A stretch of DNA of 64,000 bases from Nematostella vectensis (Eukaryota; Cnidaria; Anthozoa; Actiniaria; Edwardsiidae). Both the position numbers and the translations under genes were made by a program. The stretch spans positions 19,242,953-19,306,952 of the forward strand of contig NC_064036.1 of the NCBI RefSeq assembly GCF_932526225.1, in the 5' to 3' direction. Under the pieces are notes generated by a model. The model was not told where the DNA came from. It worked only from the letters and a program-made list of their open reading frames with translations, and searched no databases. This document shows positions 33,499 through 48,400 of this stretch, one piece after another; the stretch's first letter is position 1; every line of letters starts with the position of its first letter.

Positions 33499-36400
33499 TC
33501 ACCAGACAGCACACTTCTTCGCTGGATTCATTTTCGAATTCTTCTTGCATTGGAAAACCTCAGAGAAAAGTGGGTCGTTCTGTAAAGGGCCTATAACTCT
33601 GTCGATAAAAAAAAGTGCGCACATAAAAAGAGTGTCGAGTTTTGAAACGATCACACTCCAATGTATTATTATTTCATTTATTTTTTTTTTTTTTCATGAC
33701 GGGGAGCAGTGATCTTTAGAGCTAGCGCGCTGGGGTTTTATTACGCTGTACATTCCGCGATTTTAAAAAATTCGCGAAATAAAAATGACGCGAAAAAAAG
33801 GTGTCGCAAAAATTAGGATGCGCGAAAAGTAGGTGGATACACTAAAGGCCTTTGGGTAAAATATTAGCCGTTTAATAAGCTTTATGGAAAGATCCTCCTC
33901 ATTCAGTCCTAAATAGACATCTTGTCTATTTAGTACATATAGTACCGTGAGGGGTTGAGTTGGACATATTTGAACTGTATTATAGATTTTGGTGGAACTG
34001 AATTTACCTTGTTTTTGTTACAGTTTCAGTTTTGATGATTAAAGCACATTTCAATTCAACTTGTTTTGCTTGATTTTATTGTCCCCAAATCGTGAAAATA
34101 AAGTGATTTGCGTCGCGAATTTTGACGTCGCGAAAATTAAGTGTAATAATGTAAAACAATCCGCTGTGAGAGAATATTGTGGGTGTCGACTACCAGTTTT
34201 GGGTGTTTCATTTTCTTTGTAGTATCATACTCATACCGTTTAAAAGATAAAGGGAGCCTGTAATACGCCGGTATTTCGAATATTTACCTGTATTTCGGAT
34301 ATGAATGAGAATCAGTATTTATCTGAAGAATGGCAGTCTGCTCAGTATAGATGCTGCACCAGGGCTGTATTAATCAACAAAGTCAACGAACAAATCAGTC
34401 TTAACGCCAACATTATAGCAAGACGTCCGGGAAATACATAGAAAACAGGGCGAATGAAAAAGTAAGCTGCTCCTACGATGCAGGTGTTGGCATTTATACA
34501 ATTGGTCGTACTCCTAGCACTTCTATCAATTTTGCCGATGCTACAATCTGTGGTTTTAGTTCAATCATTTAATTCACTATACCAAAGACTCATAAATTCA
34601 TGAGCAACAGGAACAGTAGATTTACACTAGTAGCCGATTCTTCTTTGAGAACTTTCAAGTATGTTAGCTTCACCTTAAAAGCGCACATAAACTTAAAAAC
34701 TGGTTGTGTGCGAAAACGTTTCACGCTAAACTCTCCACATTTAGAGTAACTAAATTCGTGTCAAGAAAAACTGTATTTGCAGACACTTACCCTAGCAAAA
34801 CCAACATAGAAGAGTTGATCTACCGACAGGCCAAGTCCGGGTAAAGCACCCTCTGCACTGTTCTCCCTGGTCCAAGCCTTGTAGCCCTGAAAAGGGTAAG
34901 GCCTGGTTAGACATACGATGCGTCAGCTCTACAGATAAGTATAATACGTCAACTTTACGCATATAAAGTATGATACGTCAACTATGAATACGTCAACTAC
35001 GAATTTGCGAATGGCAAGAGGTCGAAAAATGGCTTACTAGCTTCTTTTTTTCATTTTTAACGACTTTGTGAAAGTCTACCCAAGTGAGAGCTTCTAATAG
35101 AGTAACACTTTTTTTAATAAAAACATCTTATTTTCAGTTGAGGCTGGACCGTTCTTTTTTTTGAGACATTTTAATGCTGAGTATGTTTTTAACGATATTC
35201 TTAAATTTAGTGTATATAAGAATATGAAACCCAATGAATTATTAGGAAGAGAATTACACTAATGATCAATAGCAATAATAAGGTTGTTGCTATGAGCAGA
35301 TTTTGATTCTGCATGTTTTAAAAAACGCATCATCAGGACTAAAAAAGCAATATGGTAATGCTGAGCCTCGGCTATAGGTTCTTATAAAAAAAGAATGTAT
35401 TGTTAACAAAAGTGAGAAGTGCATTGTGTCTCGATTAAATGACCTGCCAAAGATCGAAGACCATAGAGTGGTTCCACAAGCGGTCGAGCTTTTGAATGAT
35501 TAAATTTCGCAATAAACTACGTGCAAACGTCACATTATCCGTCGAACTTTTCTGCAGAGGCGCGGTAATGCGAATGTGACACTCTTAGAATAAAGGCGTG
35601 GTACACCTTAGCCTGTTGCAATATACGACTCACGTCAAACATTGAACGCGGCCTAAATATCTAAAGTTGTTGTTGATCTAAAATTGCAATGCTATACGGA
35701 CAGGGTGAGGGATGATGTAACGTACTTCGTAAGCCATCTTGATTCCGCCATTGTCAGCGATGTTTTCGTTCAGCGTTTGTGAACCATTTAACTGCAAGAG
35801 AGAGCAAGAATTAAACAAAAGCCAACTCTCAGATAATCGCAGACACGCCCGTAATAGTCCAGATATTTTATGATTTAGTCCATTTCTTATTACAACAAAA
35901 GTTTTTTTCAGAATACAGTCAATAGAATATGCTTAACGACATGCTAAGATTCCTCTGATCATGTTTATCGCTTAAATTAGATTGAGAATTCAATAGAGGC
36001 ACGTGAAAATGTGTTTTATCTTACATATTTCAGCTATTTTCAAACAAACAACGACTTTAAAGCTCAAATTTTCACGGTCGATTAAAGAAGGGAACGTTTG
36101 CCCTGTAAACTTCTTGAACTACGTTTGTTACAAAGGAATAATTTGATTAGTGTTTCTAGCCCTAATGTTTTGCTAATTCCATTGCAACTTGTTTGGAATT
36201 GAACGCCAAGCGCGAGTAAAATTTTTTCGATCGATTTTGTCATAGCCGTCGACGGCGTAAATGGAATCCGTTTAGAAAACTTTTGCTGCGATAAGTGATA
36301 GACTTTGCTTTTCTTTCTTTTTTTTACATAAAATGTCCAGACTATAAACAACCGCGACACGGAGACCTTCATTCCTTGTCCGATTGCGGAAAAGTTGACT

Positions 36401-39400
36401 TGCCTTTTTATACTACATTTTCCCAAATGCGAAGTTGTTGAATTACCGATTGGCAAGATAAACTGCGTTATTCTACTACTCACGTTCTTTCCAAATGCGG
36501 AGTAAGTATTGTATTGGTGAACCAGACACTGTGTCTTGCTGTTGAAGTTCATGCTGGCCTCAGATGACCACCAGTTATTAAGATTGCCGTCTTTATCGAA
36601 CATTCGACCTAAAACAGATAGCAATCGATGAATCGTATTTGCTTGTTAGCATATAAGGCGAACATGAACACATTACCTGAACCGTCAAATCCGTGCGTGA
36701 TCTCGTGCCCAATCACCATCCCAAGACCCCCATAGTTCAGATATCTGTCATCAGAAACACAGGGTTACCATAGTTCAGATATCTGTCATCAGAAACACAG
36801 GGGTTGCCATAGTTCAGATATCTGTCATCAGAAACACAGGGTTACCATAGTTCAGATGGCTGTCATCATAAACACAGGGTTACCATAGTTCAGATGTATG
36901 TCATTATAAACACAGGGTTACCATAGTTCAGATGTATGTCATTATAAACACAGGGTTACCATAGTTCAGATATCTGTCATTATAAACACAGGGTTACCAT
37001 AGTTCAGATGTATGTCATTATAAACTTAGGGTTACCATAGTTCAAATGGCTGTCATCATAAACACAGGGTTACCATAGTTCAGATATTTCTCATTATAAC
37101 ACACGGTTACCACAGGGTTACCATAGCTCAGACACCCTGATATGTCACGCATTTCTATAGCGCCCATGTTATGCGATCTTACTTTGGGTAGAGCGGATTG
37201 AAGAAAGGCGGTTGTAGAATCCCTGCTAAAAATACTGAAAGAAGATAAAAATTTAAAGCGAACTCAAGAGAGGATGTTTAGGAAATGTTTTCGTGTATTA
37301 ACAGATTTAAAAAAATGTCCCATGGTGTTCAATTTGTCATACTATTAAGTTCGTTCAACATACGAAATGAAATTTCGAAATATCCTTGAAAGAAATAAAA
37401 GTTAGATATTTCATTTAACAAATTTCGATCTATAGATCATTTCGCAATTACTTGCCTCAATAAATCGATAGAAATGGATGCTTTCTCGTACTCGGTTCTT
37501 TGCTAGGGAGAAACTTGTTATTGAGATTTCTTTGTTTCTAAAAAAAACACGTCTTATTTCTGGTTCCCAGGCTCCCTGGGTGCACGCAGGGACGACATGT
37601 GGTACGTACCGATTCTGTTCTGACGCGAGTTGTAATAACCGTTCACTTGCGAAGGGCCAAGCTCCCATCTGAAAACATAAAACAAATGGCAATATGGCAA
37701 TAGACAAGGGATTTGACAGGATTAAATATCTAATTTTTTGAACCTGAGGTCATTTTTCCATTTGCTACGTACTTTTCACGATTAACCGGCTTTTTCAGTT
37801 GTGCTAGATCTGTTTGGACTGTGAATTTGATAAGGGACAGAGTATTTTCGAATAATCGGTCACCAAATGTCAGCTGAAATGTAAAATATTGAGAATCGCC
37901 ATCAGTTATTATCATCACCATGACCACCAACTAGTCATCATCATCATGACCATCAACTAGTCACCATCATCATGACCATCAACTAGTCACCATCATCATG
38001 ACCATCAACTAGTCACCAACATCATCATGACCATCAACTAGTCGTCATCATCATGACCATCAACTAGTCATCATCATCATGACCATCAACTAGTCATCAT
38101 CATCATCATGACCATCAACTAGTCATCATCATCATCATGACCATCAACTAGTCACCAACATCACCATGACCATCAACTAGTCGTCATCATCATGACCATC
38201 AACTAGTCATCATCATCATGACCATCAACTAGTCATCATCATCATCATGACCATCAACTAGTCATCATCATCATCATGACCATCAACTAGTCATCATCAT
38301 CATCATGACCATCAACTAGTCATCATCATCATGACCATCAACTAGTCACCATCACCATGACCCTTAACTAGTCATCATCATCATGACCATCAACTAGTCA
38401 TCATCATCATGATCACAATCGTTTTCAGCATCCTCGAAATTATTATTACGCTGCGGGTGGACGCGAGAATTTTCGCATCCGCAAAAAAATATTTGCGGGA
38501 AAAAGAATTTCTGGATACGTTTTGACATAGCCTTAGTAAATACGCACGTTTTTAATCTTGGCCTCTAGTTTAGCTGGGTCCTTGATGTAGTCGGGGTAAC
38601 CAATGCTCTCGTGTATGGCGATGGCCTTAACACAGAGTATACTGTTAGTTTGGTAATTATTACAGAATAAAGACAGATCTTGCAGGAGCAAACGTGACAC
38701 CACCTACAAGCACGTCCAGCATTGTTACGGAAACACATATCATCTGATAGGTCTAGCCTGATGTTTTGCTTTTATCATCTGATAGGTCTAGCCCGATGTT
38801 TTGCTGTTATCATATGATAGGTCTAGCCCGATGTTTTGCTGTTATCATCTGATAGGTCTAGCCCGATGTTTTGCTGTTATCATCTGATTGGTCTAGCCCG
38901 ATGTTTTGCTGTTTGTACACCATTCCCTGTGTTGTTGTGAGGTGCTTTATAGTCAACCTTTACTTTGTTCTGTAGCCGACAGAGCGAGACTGCGCTGGAA
39001 ATATTAGATAGTGCTGGCTGGCGGATTGTCTTGCATGGACGCCCGATAACTAATACCCGTGCTGCGCTGTGGTTGTGCTATGACCAACTTTGTAAAAAAA
39101 AAGAAATATACCCACCTTTTCCTTTGCTTTTTCCTTAGTGGCTCCGTCCATCCACGGTAAACTGTCGACGCTATCAATGAACGAATTTCTTATGTATTTG
39201 GACATATCTTCAATCTGAAATTGTCCCAAAACAGTGTAAGAAGTAAGAAGTAAGAATTTAGGGAGGGAGGGAGGGGTATGGTGTACATACACTTGCTCTG
39301 CTCTCCTTGGGGAAGGCTTTGTCCACGAATAGTAATCCTAGTGGCATGCGCAGCGCTGTCTGCTGCATCTTGAGGAGGCATTGTTCCCACCGCTTCACCG

Positions 39401-42400
39401 TCATGTTGCCAACCTTGGAGCGCATGAACGCCATGTACGCGTTGGTGTAGTTAGAGTCCAGGACGCTGATGACGTCATCTATTATGGACCACATGGCATA
39501 GTTATCCAGAACGCGAGGATCCCTGTGTTGAGCAGAGTAAAGTATTTCAAGGTGAAGGTATCTGATTTCCGCAATACAGAGAATTATGATCGACATGATT
39601 ATGATACATACTGTGATTTTATAAAATGGTAATGGGCTGCAAAAACGTGGGTCATTTCTTATTAAGGGATCTTCAAATACTATGCTTTTATCAATATTAT
39701 ACCTATGATTGCCAATACTGGGTACGCGCCTGAATGACCCATTTAAAAGTTGCACTTACGTGTTAGTCTGGTTCTGATAAAGTAGTAAGACTGCCTTGTA
39801 GTAATCTGGCGGGTATGCTAGGATCTGGTCTGTTTTATTTACGGAGAAATCCTGCTCTTGGAATACGTCCTGGATATACTCTAATAGAGGTTCAACCTGG
39901 AGAGAACAGTAGCATTTGTTTTTATCTTTTTGCCTCGAATATTGTAAAGTTGAACAATCCAAAACTACCTAAGTGATACAGAACTATTAACCTTTAATGA
40001 GATATAAATCCAGCTTATTTCATCCAATGGTTTGTTCAGAAAGTATCATTATTTCGAAGCGATTTTCATAATTGTTGCTAAAATGAGCGGCGTTTACTGC
40101 ACAGTGAACTGAACCGCGTCACGAATGTCAGATGAAAACAATACCTTCTTTAACAAAATTGTCCTAATTTTTATATGAATGCTTAAAAGAAAGAATGTAT
40201 GTTAATGTGTATGGGTTTTTTTCGGACTTGATGCGATTTTTTCGATTTACATTGCTTTTAGTTTTTTGTGCTTCTCGGAGGACGTGGGAATAGTTCCGTA
40301 TCACCCTGCACCCATAGTGTGTTTTTGGTTTGACTGCAGATATAAAGCCGTGAAAAGGATTGATTTGATTATCCCATTCTCAATTTATCATTTTAATCCC
40401 AGTAATATTAATTCTAAACGATATGTTATTTTTATTGATTTTCAAATAAAAAAAACTCGTACCAGACCACAAAATTTTTGAGTGATACGAAACTATGCCC
40501 GCTGCTACGGAACCACTCCCACTATGTGCAAACAGAAAATACCATTTAAATTAATAAAATTTGAAAATGTGTAGTCTTTTCTGTGCATATTATATGCATA
40601 AGTAAATTTGTAGTCGAAAAGACAAAAACACTGATTGACGTACCAGACAAAGACAGACGAAGATACAAAAACACTGATAGACGTACCAGACAAAGACGGA
40701 CGAAGATACAAAAACACTGATAGACGTACCAGACAAAGACAGACGAAGAGACAAAAACACAGATAGACGGACCAGACAAAGAGAGACAAAGAGACAAAAA
40801 CACTGATAGACGTGCCAGACAAAGACAGACGAAGAGACAAAAACACTGATAGACGTACCAGACAAAGACAGACGAAGAGACAAAAACACTGATAGACGTA
40901 CCAGACAAAGACAGACGAAGAGACAAAAACACTGATAGACGTACCAGACAAAGACAGACGAAGAGACAAAAACACTGATAGACGTACCAGACAAAGACAG
41001 ACGAAGAGACAAAAACACTGATAGACGTACCAGACAAAGAGACGAAGAGACAAAAACACTGATAGACGTACCAGACAAAGACAGACGAAGAGACAAAAAC
41101 ACTGATAGACGTACCAGACAAAGACAGACGAAGAGACAAAAACACAGATAGACGTACCAGACAAAGACAGACGAAGAGACAAAAACACTGATAGACGTAC
41201 CAGACAAAGAGACGAAGAGACAAAAACACTGATAGACGTACCAGACAAAGACAGACGAAGAGACAAAAACACTGATAGACGTACCAGACAAAGACAGACG
41301 AAGATACAAAAACACTGATAGACGTACCAGACAAAGACAGACGAAGAGACAAAAACACTGATAGACGTACCAGACAAAGACAGACGAAGAGACAAAAACA
41401 CTGATAGACGTGCCAGACAAAGACAGACGAAGAGACAAAAACACTGATAGACGTACCAGACAAAGACAGACGAAAATACAAAAACACTGATAGACGTACC
41501 AGACAAAGACAGACGAAGAGACAAAAACACTGATAGACGTACCAGACAAAGAGACGAAGAGACAAAAACACTGATAGACGTACCAGACAAAGACAGACGA
41601 AGAGACAAAAACACTGATAGACGTACCAGACAAAGACAGACGAAGATACAAAAACACTGATAGACGTACCAGACAAAGACAGACGAAGAGACAAAAACAC
41701 TGATAGACGTACCAGACAAAGACAGACGAAGAGACAAAAACACTGATAGACGTGCCAGACAAAGACAGACGAAGAGACAAAAACACTGATAGACGTACCA
41801 GACAAAGACAGACGAAAATAAAAAAACACTGATAGACGTACCAGACAAAGACAGACGAAGAGACAAAAACACTGATAAACGTACCAGACAAAGACAGACG
41901 AAGAGACAAAAACACTGATAGACGTACCAGACAAAAAGAGACGAAGAGACAAAAACACTGATAGACGTACCAGACAAAGACAGACGAAGAGACAAAAACA
42001 CTGATAGACGTACCAGACAAAGACAGACGAAGATACAAAAACACTGATAGACGTACCAGACAAAGACAGACGAAGAGACAAAAACACTGATAGACGTACC
42101 AGACAAAGACAGACGAAGAGACAAAAACACTGATAGACGTGCCAGACAAAGACAGACGAAGAGACAAAAACACTGATAGACGTACCAGACAAAGACAGAC
42201 GAAAATAAAAAAACACTGATAGACGTACCAGACAAAGACAGACGAAGAGACAAAAACACTGATAAACGTACCAGACAAAGACAGACGAAGAGACAAAAAC
42301 ACTGATAGACGTACCAGACAAAAAGAGACGAAGAGACAAAAACACTGATAGACGTACCAGACAAAGACAGAGAAAGAGACAAAAACACTGATAGACGTAC

Positions 42401-45400
42401 CAGACAAAGACAGACGAAGAGACAAAAACACTGATAGACGTACCAGACAAAGAGACGAAGAGACAAAAACACTGATAGACGTACCAGACAAAGACAGACG
42501 AAGAGACAAAAACACTGATAGACGTACCAGACAAAGACAGACGAAGAGACAAAAACACTAATAAACGTACCAGACAAAGACAGACGAAGATACAAAAACA
42601 CAGATAGACGTACCAGACAAAGACAGACGAAGAGACAAAAACACTGATAGACGTACCAGACAAAGACAGACGGAGAGACAAAAACACTGATAGACGTACC
42701 AGACAAAGAGACGAAGATACAAAAACACTGATAGACGTACCAGACAAAGACAGACGAAGAGACAAAAACACAGATAGACGTACCAGACAAAGACAGACGA
42801 AGAGACAAAACACTATGAGACGTACCAGACAAAGACAGACGGAGCAAAAAAGAGACGTACCAGACAAAGAGAGACGAAGACACAAAAACGCTGAGAGACG
42901 TACCAGAGAAAGACAGAAAGGTTGAAGGAGCAAACAAACTCACGGATATGTTACTGTAGTTGGCAAGCTCTTCTATCGTCATCCTCAGGTCAAACAACAA
43001 ATTCCCAGGCTCGGCTGCTCGGCTCATCAACTCGGTCTCAGTAAAACCACCAAATATGTCATGTTCGATCTGCAAACACGATATAACATGATATAACATG
43101 TTCGATCTGCAAACACGATATAACATGTTCGATCTGCAAACACGATATAACATATTCGATCTGAAAACACGATATAACATGTTCGATCTGAAAATACGAT
43201 ATAACATGCTCGATCTGCAAACACGATATAACATGATATAACATGTTCGATCTGCAAACACGAGATCATATAACATGCTCGATCTGCAAACACGAGATTA
43301 CATAGCATGCTCGATCTGCAAACACGAGATTATATAACATGCTCGATCTGCAAACACGAGATTATATAACATGCTCGATCTGCAAACACGAGATTATATA
43401 ACATGCTCGATCTGCAAACACGAGATCATATAACATGATCGATCTGCAAACACGAGATCATATAACATGCTCGATCTGCAAACACGAGATCATATAACAT
43501 GCTCGATCTGCAAACACGAGATCATATAACATACTCGATCTACAAACACGAGATCATATAACATACTCGATCTACAAACACGAGATCATATAACATGCTC
43601 GATCTGTAAACAAGAGATCATATAACATACTCGATCTGCAAAACACGAGATGATATAACGACATACTCGATCTGCATTACTCGATCTATTAAGGTGATGA
43701 TCAAATTTTAAGCCCTTACAAGGAAGGACAGCTACAATTTGGAGAAATCCACTTTTAGGCCTCAAGGATCCCTACTTATCTTAAGGAAAAAGAAAAAGCA
43801 TTGGGAAAGGAACTAACCGTCGCAAGCTTCTCCTCGAAGTGGTAAACCTCCATCATCATGTCTTGGGCTGTCTTACTATCAGCACCAAGCAACATCGCCA
43901 CATCTTTCATGTACTGCTTGTACGCTTGCTGGATCTGGAATTTTGTAATAGACAGTTTGTGGCAATGGACACAAAATCAGAAGAATCAGTCACGTTGCCG
44001 GCATATCCCGCAATGTAGGCTTACCCTAATCAAACACTAAAGATTGTCGATGGGCTTAATAGAACAAGTGTTGCCCTAGAAGCTGCTCAGCGACAAGTGT
44101 TTTTTTAATTGTTATGAGGGGAGGGAAAGGAGGGAAAGGAATGGATGAGGAAGGAATTAAAATTATATCAATTGTAATATTATAATCAATTGTAATTGGA
44201 ATTATATCAATTGTAATATTAAAATCAATTGTAATTTAAGTAAAAAAAAATGGGAAATGTATGAAACAAGCAGTGTTACGTATCTAATTTTGTACCTGTT
44301 AGTCGGTAATACTGTACTCACCTCTCTATTCTTGGAGCTGTTCGTCAGATAATACTCACCTCTCTACTCTTGGAGCTGTTCGTCAGATAATACTCACCTC
44401 TCTACTGTTGGAGCTGTTCGTCAGATAATACTTACCTCTTTACTGTTGGAGCTGTTCGTCAGATAATACTTACCTCTCTACTGTTGGAGCTGTCCGTCAG
44501 ATAATACTCACCTCTCTACTGTTGGAGCTGTTCGTCAGATAATACTTACCTCTCTACTGCTGGAGCTGTCCGTCAGATAATACTTACCTCTCTACTGTTG
44601 GAGCTGTCCGTCAGATAATACTCACCTCTCTACTCTTGGAGCTGTCCGTCAGATAATACTTACCTCTCTACTCTTGGAGCTGTCCGTCAGATAATACTTA
44701 CCTCTCTACTCTTGGAGCTGTCCGTCAGATAATACTTACCTCTTTACTGTTGGAACTGTCCGTCAGATAATACACACCTCTCTACTTTTGGAGCTGTTCG
44801 TCAGATAATACTCACCTCTCTACTGTTGGAGCTGTCCGTCAGATAATACTCACCTCTCTACTGTTGGAGCTGTCCGTCAGATAATACTCACCTCTCTACT
44901 GTTGGAGCTGTTCGTCAGATAATACACACCTCTCTACTGTTGGAGCTGTTCGTCAGATAATACTTACCTCTCTACTGTGGGAGCTGTCCGTCAGATAATA
45001 CTTACCTCTTTACTGTTGGAGCTGTTCGTCAGATAATACACACCTCTCTACTGTTGGAGCTGTCCGTCAGATAATACACACCTCTCTACTGTTGGAGCTG
45101 TTCGTCAGATAATACACACCTCTCTACTGTTGGAGCTGTCCGTCAGATAATACACACCTCTCTACTGTTGGAGCTGTCCGTCAGATAATACTCACCTCTC
45201 TACTGTTGGAGCTGTCCGTCAGATAATACTTACCTCTCTACTGTTGGAGCTGTCCGTCAGATAATACTTACCTCTCTACTGTTGGAGCTGTCCGTCAGAT
45301 AATACTCACCTCTCTACTCTTGGAGCTGTCCGTCAGATAATACTCACCTCTCTACTCTTGGAGCTGTCCGTCAGATAATACTCACCTCTCTACTCTTGGA

Positions 45401-48400
45401 GCTGTCCGTCAGATAATACTTACCTCTTTACTGTTGGAACTGTCCGTCAGATAATACACACCTCTCTACTTTTGGAGCTGTTCGTCAGATAATACTCACC
45501 TCTCTACTGTTGGAGCTGTCCGTCAGATAATACTCACCTCTCTACTGTTGGAGCTGTCCGTCAGATAATACTCACCTCTCTACTGTTGGAGCTGTTCGTC
45601 AGATAATACACACCTCTCTACTGTTGGAGCTGTTCGTCAGATAATACTTACCTCTCTACTGTGGGAGCTGTCCGTCAGATAATACTTACCTCTTTACTGT
45701 TGGAGCTGTTCGTCAGATAATACACACCTCTCTACTGTTGGAGCTGTCCGTCAGATAATACACACCTCTCTACTGTTGGAGCTGTTCGTCAGATAATACA
45801 CACCTCTCTACTGTTGGAGCTGTCCGTCAGATAATACACACCTCTCTACTGTTGGAGCTGTCCGTCAGATAATACTCACCTCTCTACTGTTGGAGCTGTC
45901 CGTCAGATAATACTTACCTCTCTACTGTTGGAGCTGTCCGTCAGATAATACTTACCTCTCTACTGTTGGAGCTGTCCGTCAGATAATACTCACCTCTCTA
46001 CTGTTGGAGCTGTCCGTCAGATAATACTTACCTCTCTACTCTTGAAGCTGTCCGTCAGATAATTCACACCTCTCTACTCTTGAACCTGTTCGTCAGATAA
46101 TACTTACCTCTTTACTGTTGGAACTGTCCGTCAGATAATACACACCTCTCTACTTTTGGAGCTGTTCGTCAGATAATACACACCTCTCTACTGTTGGGGC
46201 TGTCCGTCAGATAATACACACCTCTCTACTGTTGGAGCTGTCCGTCAGATAATACTTACCTCTCTACTGTTGGAGCTGTCCGTCAGATAATACACACCTC
46301 TCTACTCTTGAACCTGTTCGTCAGATAATACTTACCTCTTTACTGTTGGAACTGTCCGTCAGATAATACACACCTCTCTACTTTTGGAGCTGTTCGTCAG
46401 ATAATACACACCTCTCTACTGTTGGGGCTGTCCGTCAGATAATACACACCTCTCTATTCTTGGAGCTGTCCGTCAGATAATACACACCTCTCTACTGTTG
46501 GAGCTGTTCGTCAGATAATACACACCTCTCTACTGTTGGAGCTGTTCGTCAGATAATACACACCTCTCTACTGTTGGAGCTGTCCGTCAGATAATACTCA
46601 CCTCTCTACTGTTGGAGCTGTTCGTCAGATAATACTTACCTCTCTACTCTTGGAGCTGTTCGTCAGATAATACTCACCTGTCTACTGTTGGAGCTGTCCG
46701 TCAGATAATACTTACCTCTCTACTGCTGGAGCTGTCCGTCAGATAATACACACCTCTCTACTGTTGGAGCTGTCCGTCAGATAATACTTACCTCTCTACT
46801 CTTGGAGCTGTCCGTCAGATAATACTTACCTCTCTACGTTGGAGCTGTCCGTCAGATAATACTTACCTCTCTACTCTTGGAGCTGTCCGTCAGATAATAC
46901 TCACCTCTCTACTCTTGGAGCTGTCCGTCAGATAATACTCACCTCTCTACTCTTGGAGCTGTCCGTCAGATAATACTCACCTCTCTACTGTTGGAGCTGT
47001 CCGTCAGATAATACTTACCTCTCTACTGTTGGAGCTGTCCGTCAGATAATACTCACCTCTCTACTGTTGGAGCTGTCCGTCAGATAATACTTACCTCTCT
47101 ACTGCTGGAGCTGTCCGTCAGATAATACTCACCTCTCTACTGTTGGAGCTGTTCGTCAGATAATACACACCTCTCTACTGTTGGAGCTGTCCGTCAGATA
47201 ATACTCACCTCTCTACTGTTGGAGCTGTCCGTCAGATAATACTCACCTCTCTACTGTTGGAGCTGTTCGTCAGATAATACACACCTCTCTACTGTTGGAG
47301 CTGTCCGTCAGATAATACACACCTCTCTACTGTTGGAGCTGTTCGTCAGATAATACACACCTCTCTACTGTTGGAGCTGTCCGTCAGATAATACTCACCT
47401 CTCTACTGTTGGAGCTGTCCGTCAGATAATACACACCTCTCTACTCTTGAACCTGTTCGTCAGATAATACTTACCTCTGTACTGTTGGAACTGTCCGTCA
47501 GATAATACACACCTCTCTACTGTTGGAGCTGTTCGTCAGATAATACTCACCTCTCTACTGTTGGAGCTGTTCGTCAGATAATACTCACCTCTCTACTGTT
47601 GGAGCTGTCCGTCAGATAATTCACACCTCTCTACTCTTGAACCTGTTCGTCAGATAATACTTACCTCTGTACTCTTGGAGCTGTCCGTCAGATAATTCAC
47701 ACCTCTCTACTCTTGAACCTGTTCGTCAGATAATACTTACCTCTGTACTCTTGGAGCTGTCCGTCAGATAATACTTACCTCTGTACTCTTGGAGCTGTCC
47801 GTCAGATAATACTTACCTCTCTACTGTTGGAGCTGTCCGTCAGATAATACTCACCTGTCTACTGTTGGAGCTGTCCGTCAGATAATACTTACCTCTCTAC
47901 TTTTGGAGCTGTCCGTCAGATAATACACACCTCTGTACTGTTGGAGCTGTTCGTCAGATAATACTCACCTCTCTACTGTTGGACCTGTTCGTCAGATAAT
48001 ACTCACCTCTCTACTGTTGGAGCTGTCCGTCAGATAATACTTACCTCTTTACTGTTGGAGCTGTCCGTCAGATAATACTTACCTCTCTACTCTTGGAGCT
48101 GTTCGTCAGATAATACTCACCTGTCTACTGTTGGAGCTGTCCGTCAGATAATACTTACCTCTCTACTGCTGGAGCTGTCCGTCAGATAATACACACCTCT
48201 CTACTGTTGGAGCTGTCCGTCAGATAATACTTACCTCTCTACTCTTGGAGCTGTCCGTCAGATAATACTTACCTCTCTACGTTGGAGCTGTCCGTCAGAT
48301 AATACTTACCTCTCTACTCTTGGAGCTGTCCGTCAGATAATACTCACCTCTCTACTCTTGGAGCTGTCCGTCAGATAATACTCACCTCTCTACTCTTGGA

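Noticed and set aside
34328-34475. Hydrophobic minus-strand frame ([13 protein letters not shown]...) next to the TDSHS exon
   Set aside because: No ATG start in frame. It runs into the real acceptor of exon 34288-34364 in another frame, so it is intron.
40505-43276. Minus-strand ORFs of 923, 795 and 641 residues with repeating [11 protein letters not shown] text
   Set aside because: They are the three open frames of a 43-bp minisatellite. The period is not a multiple of three, all frames are open, and the array lies in the intron between two good M13 exons. Only 42944-43069 is coding.
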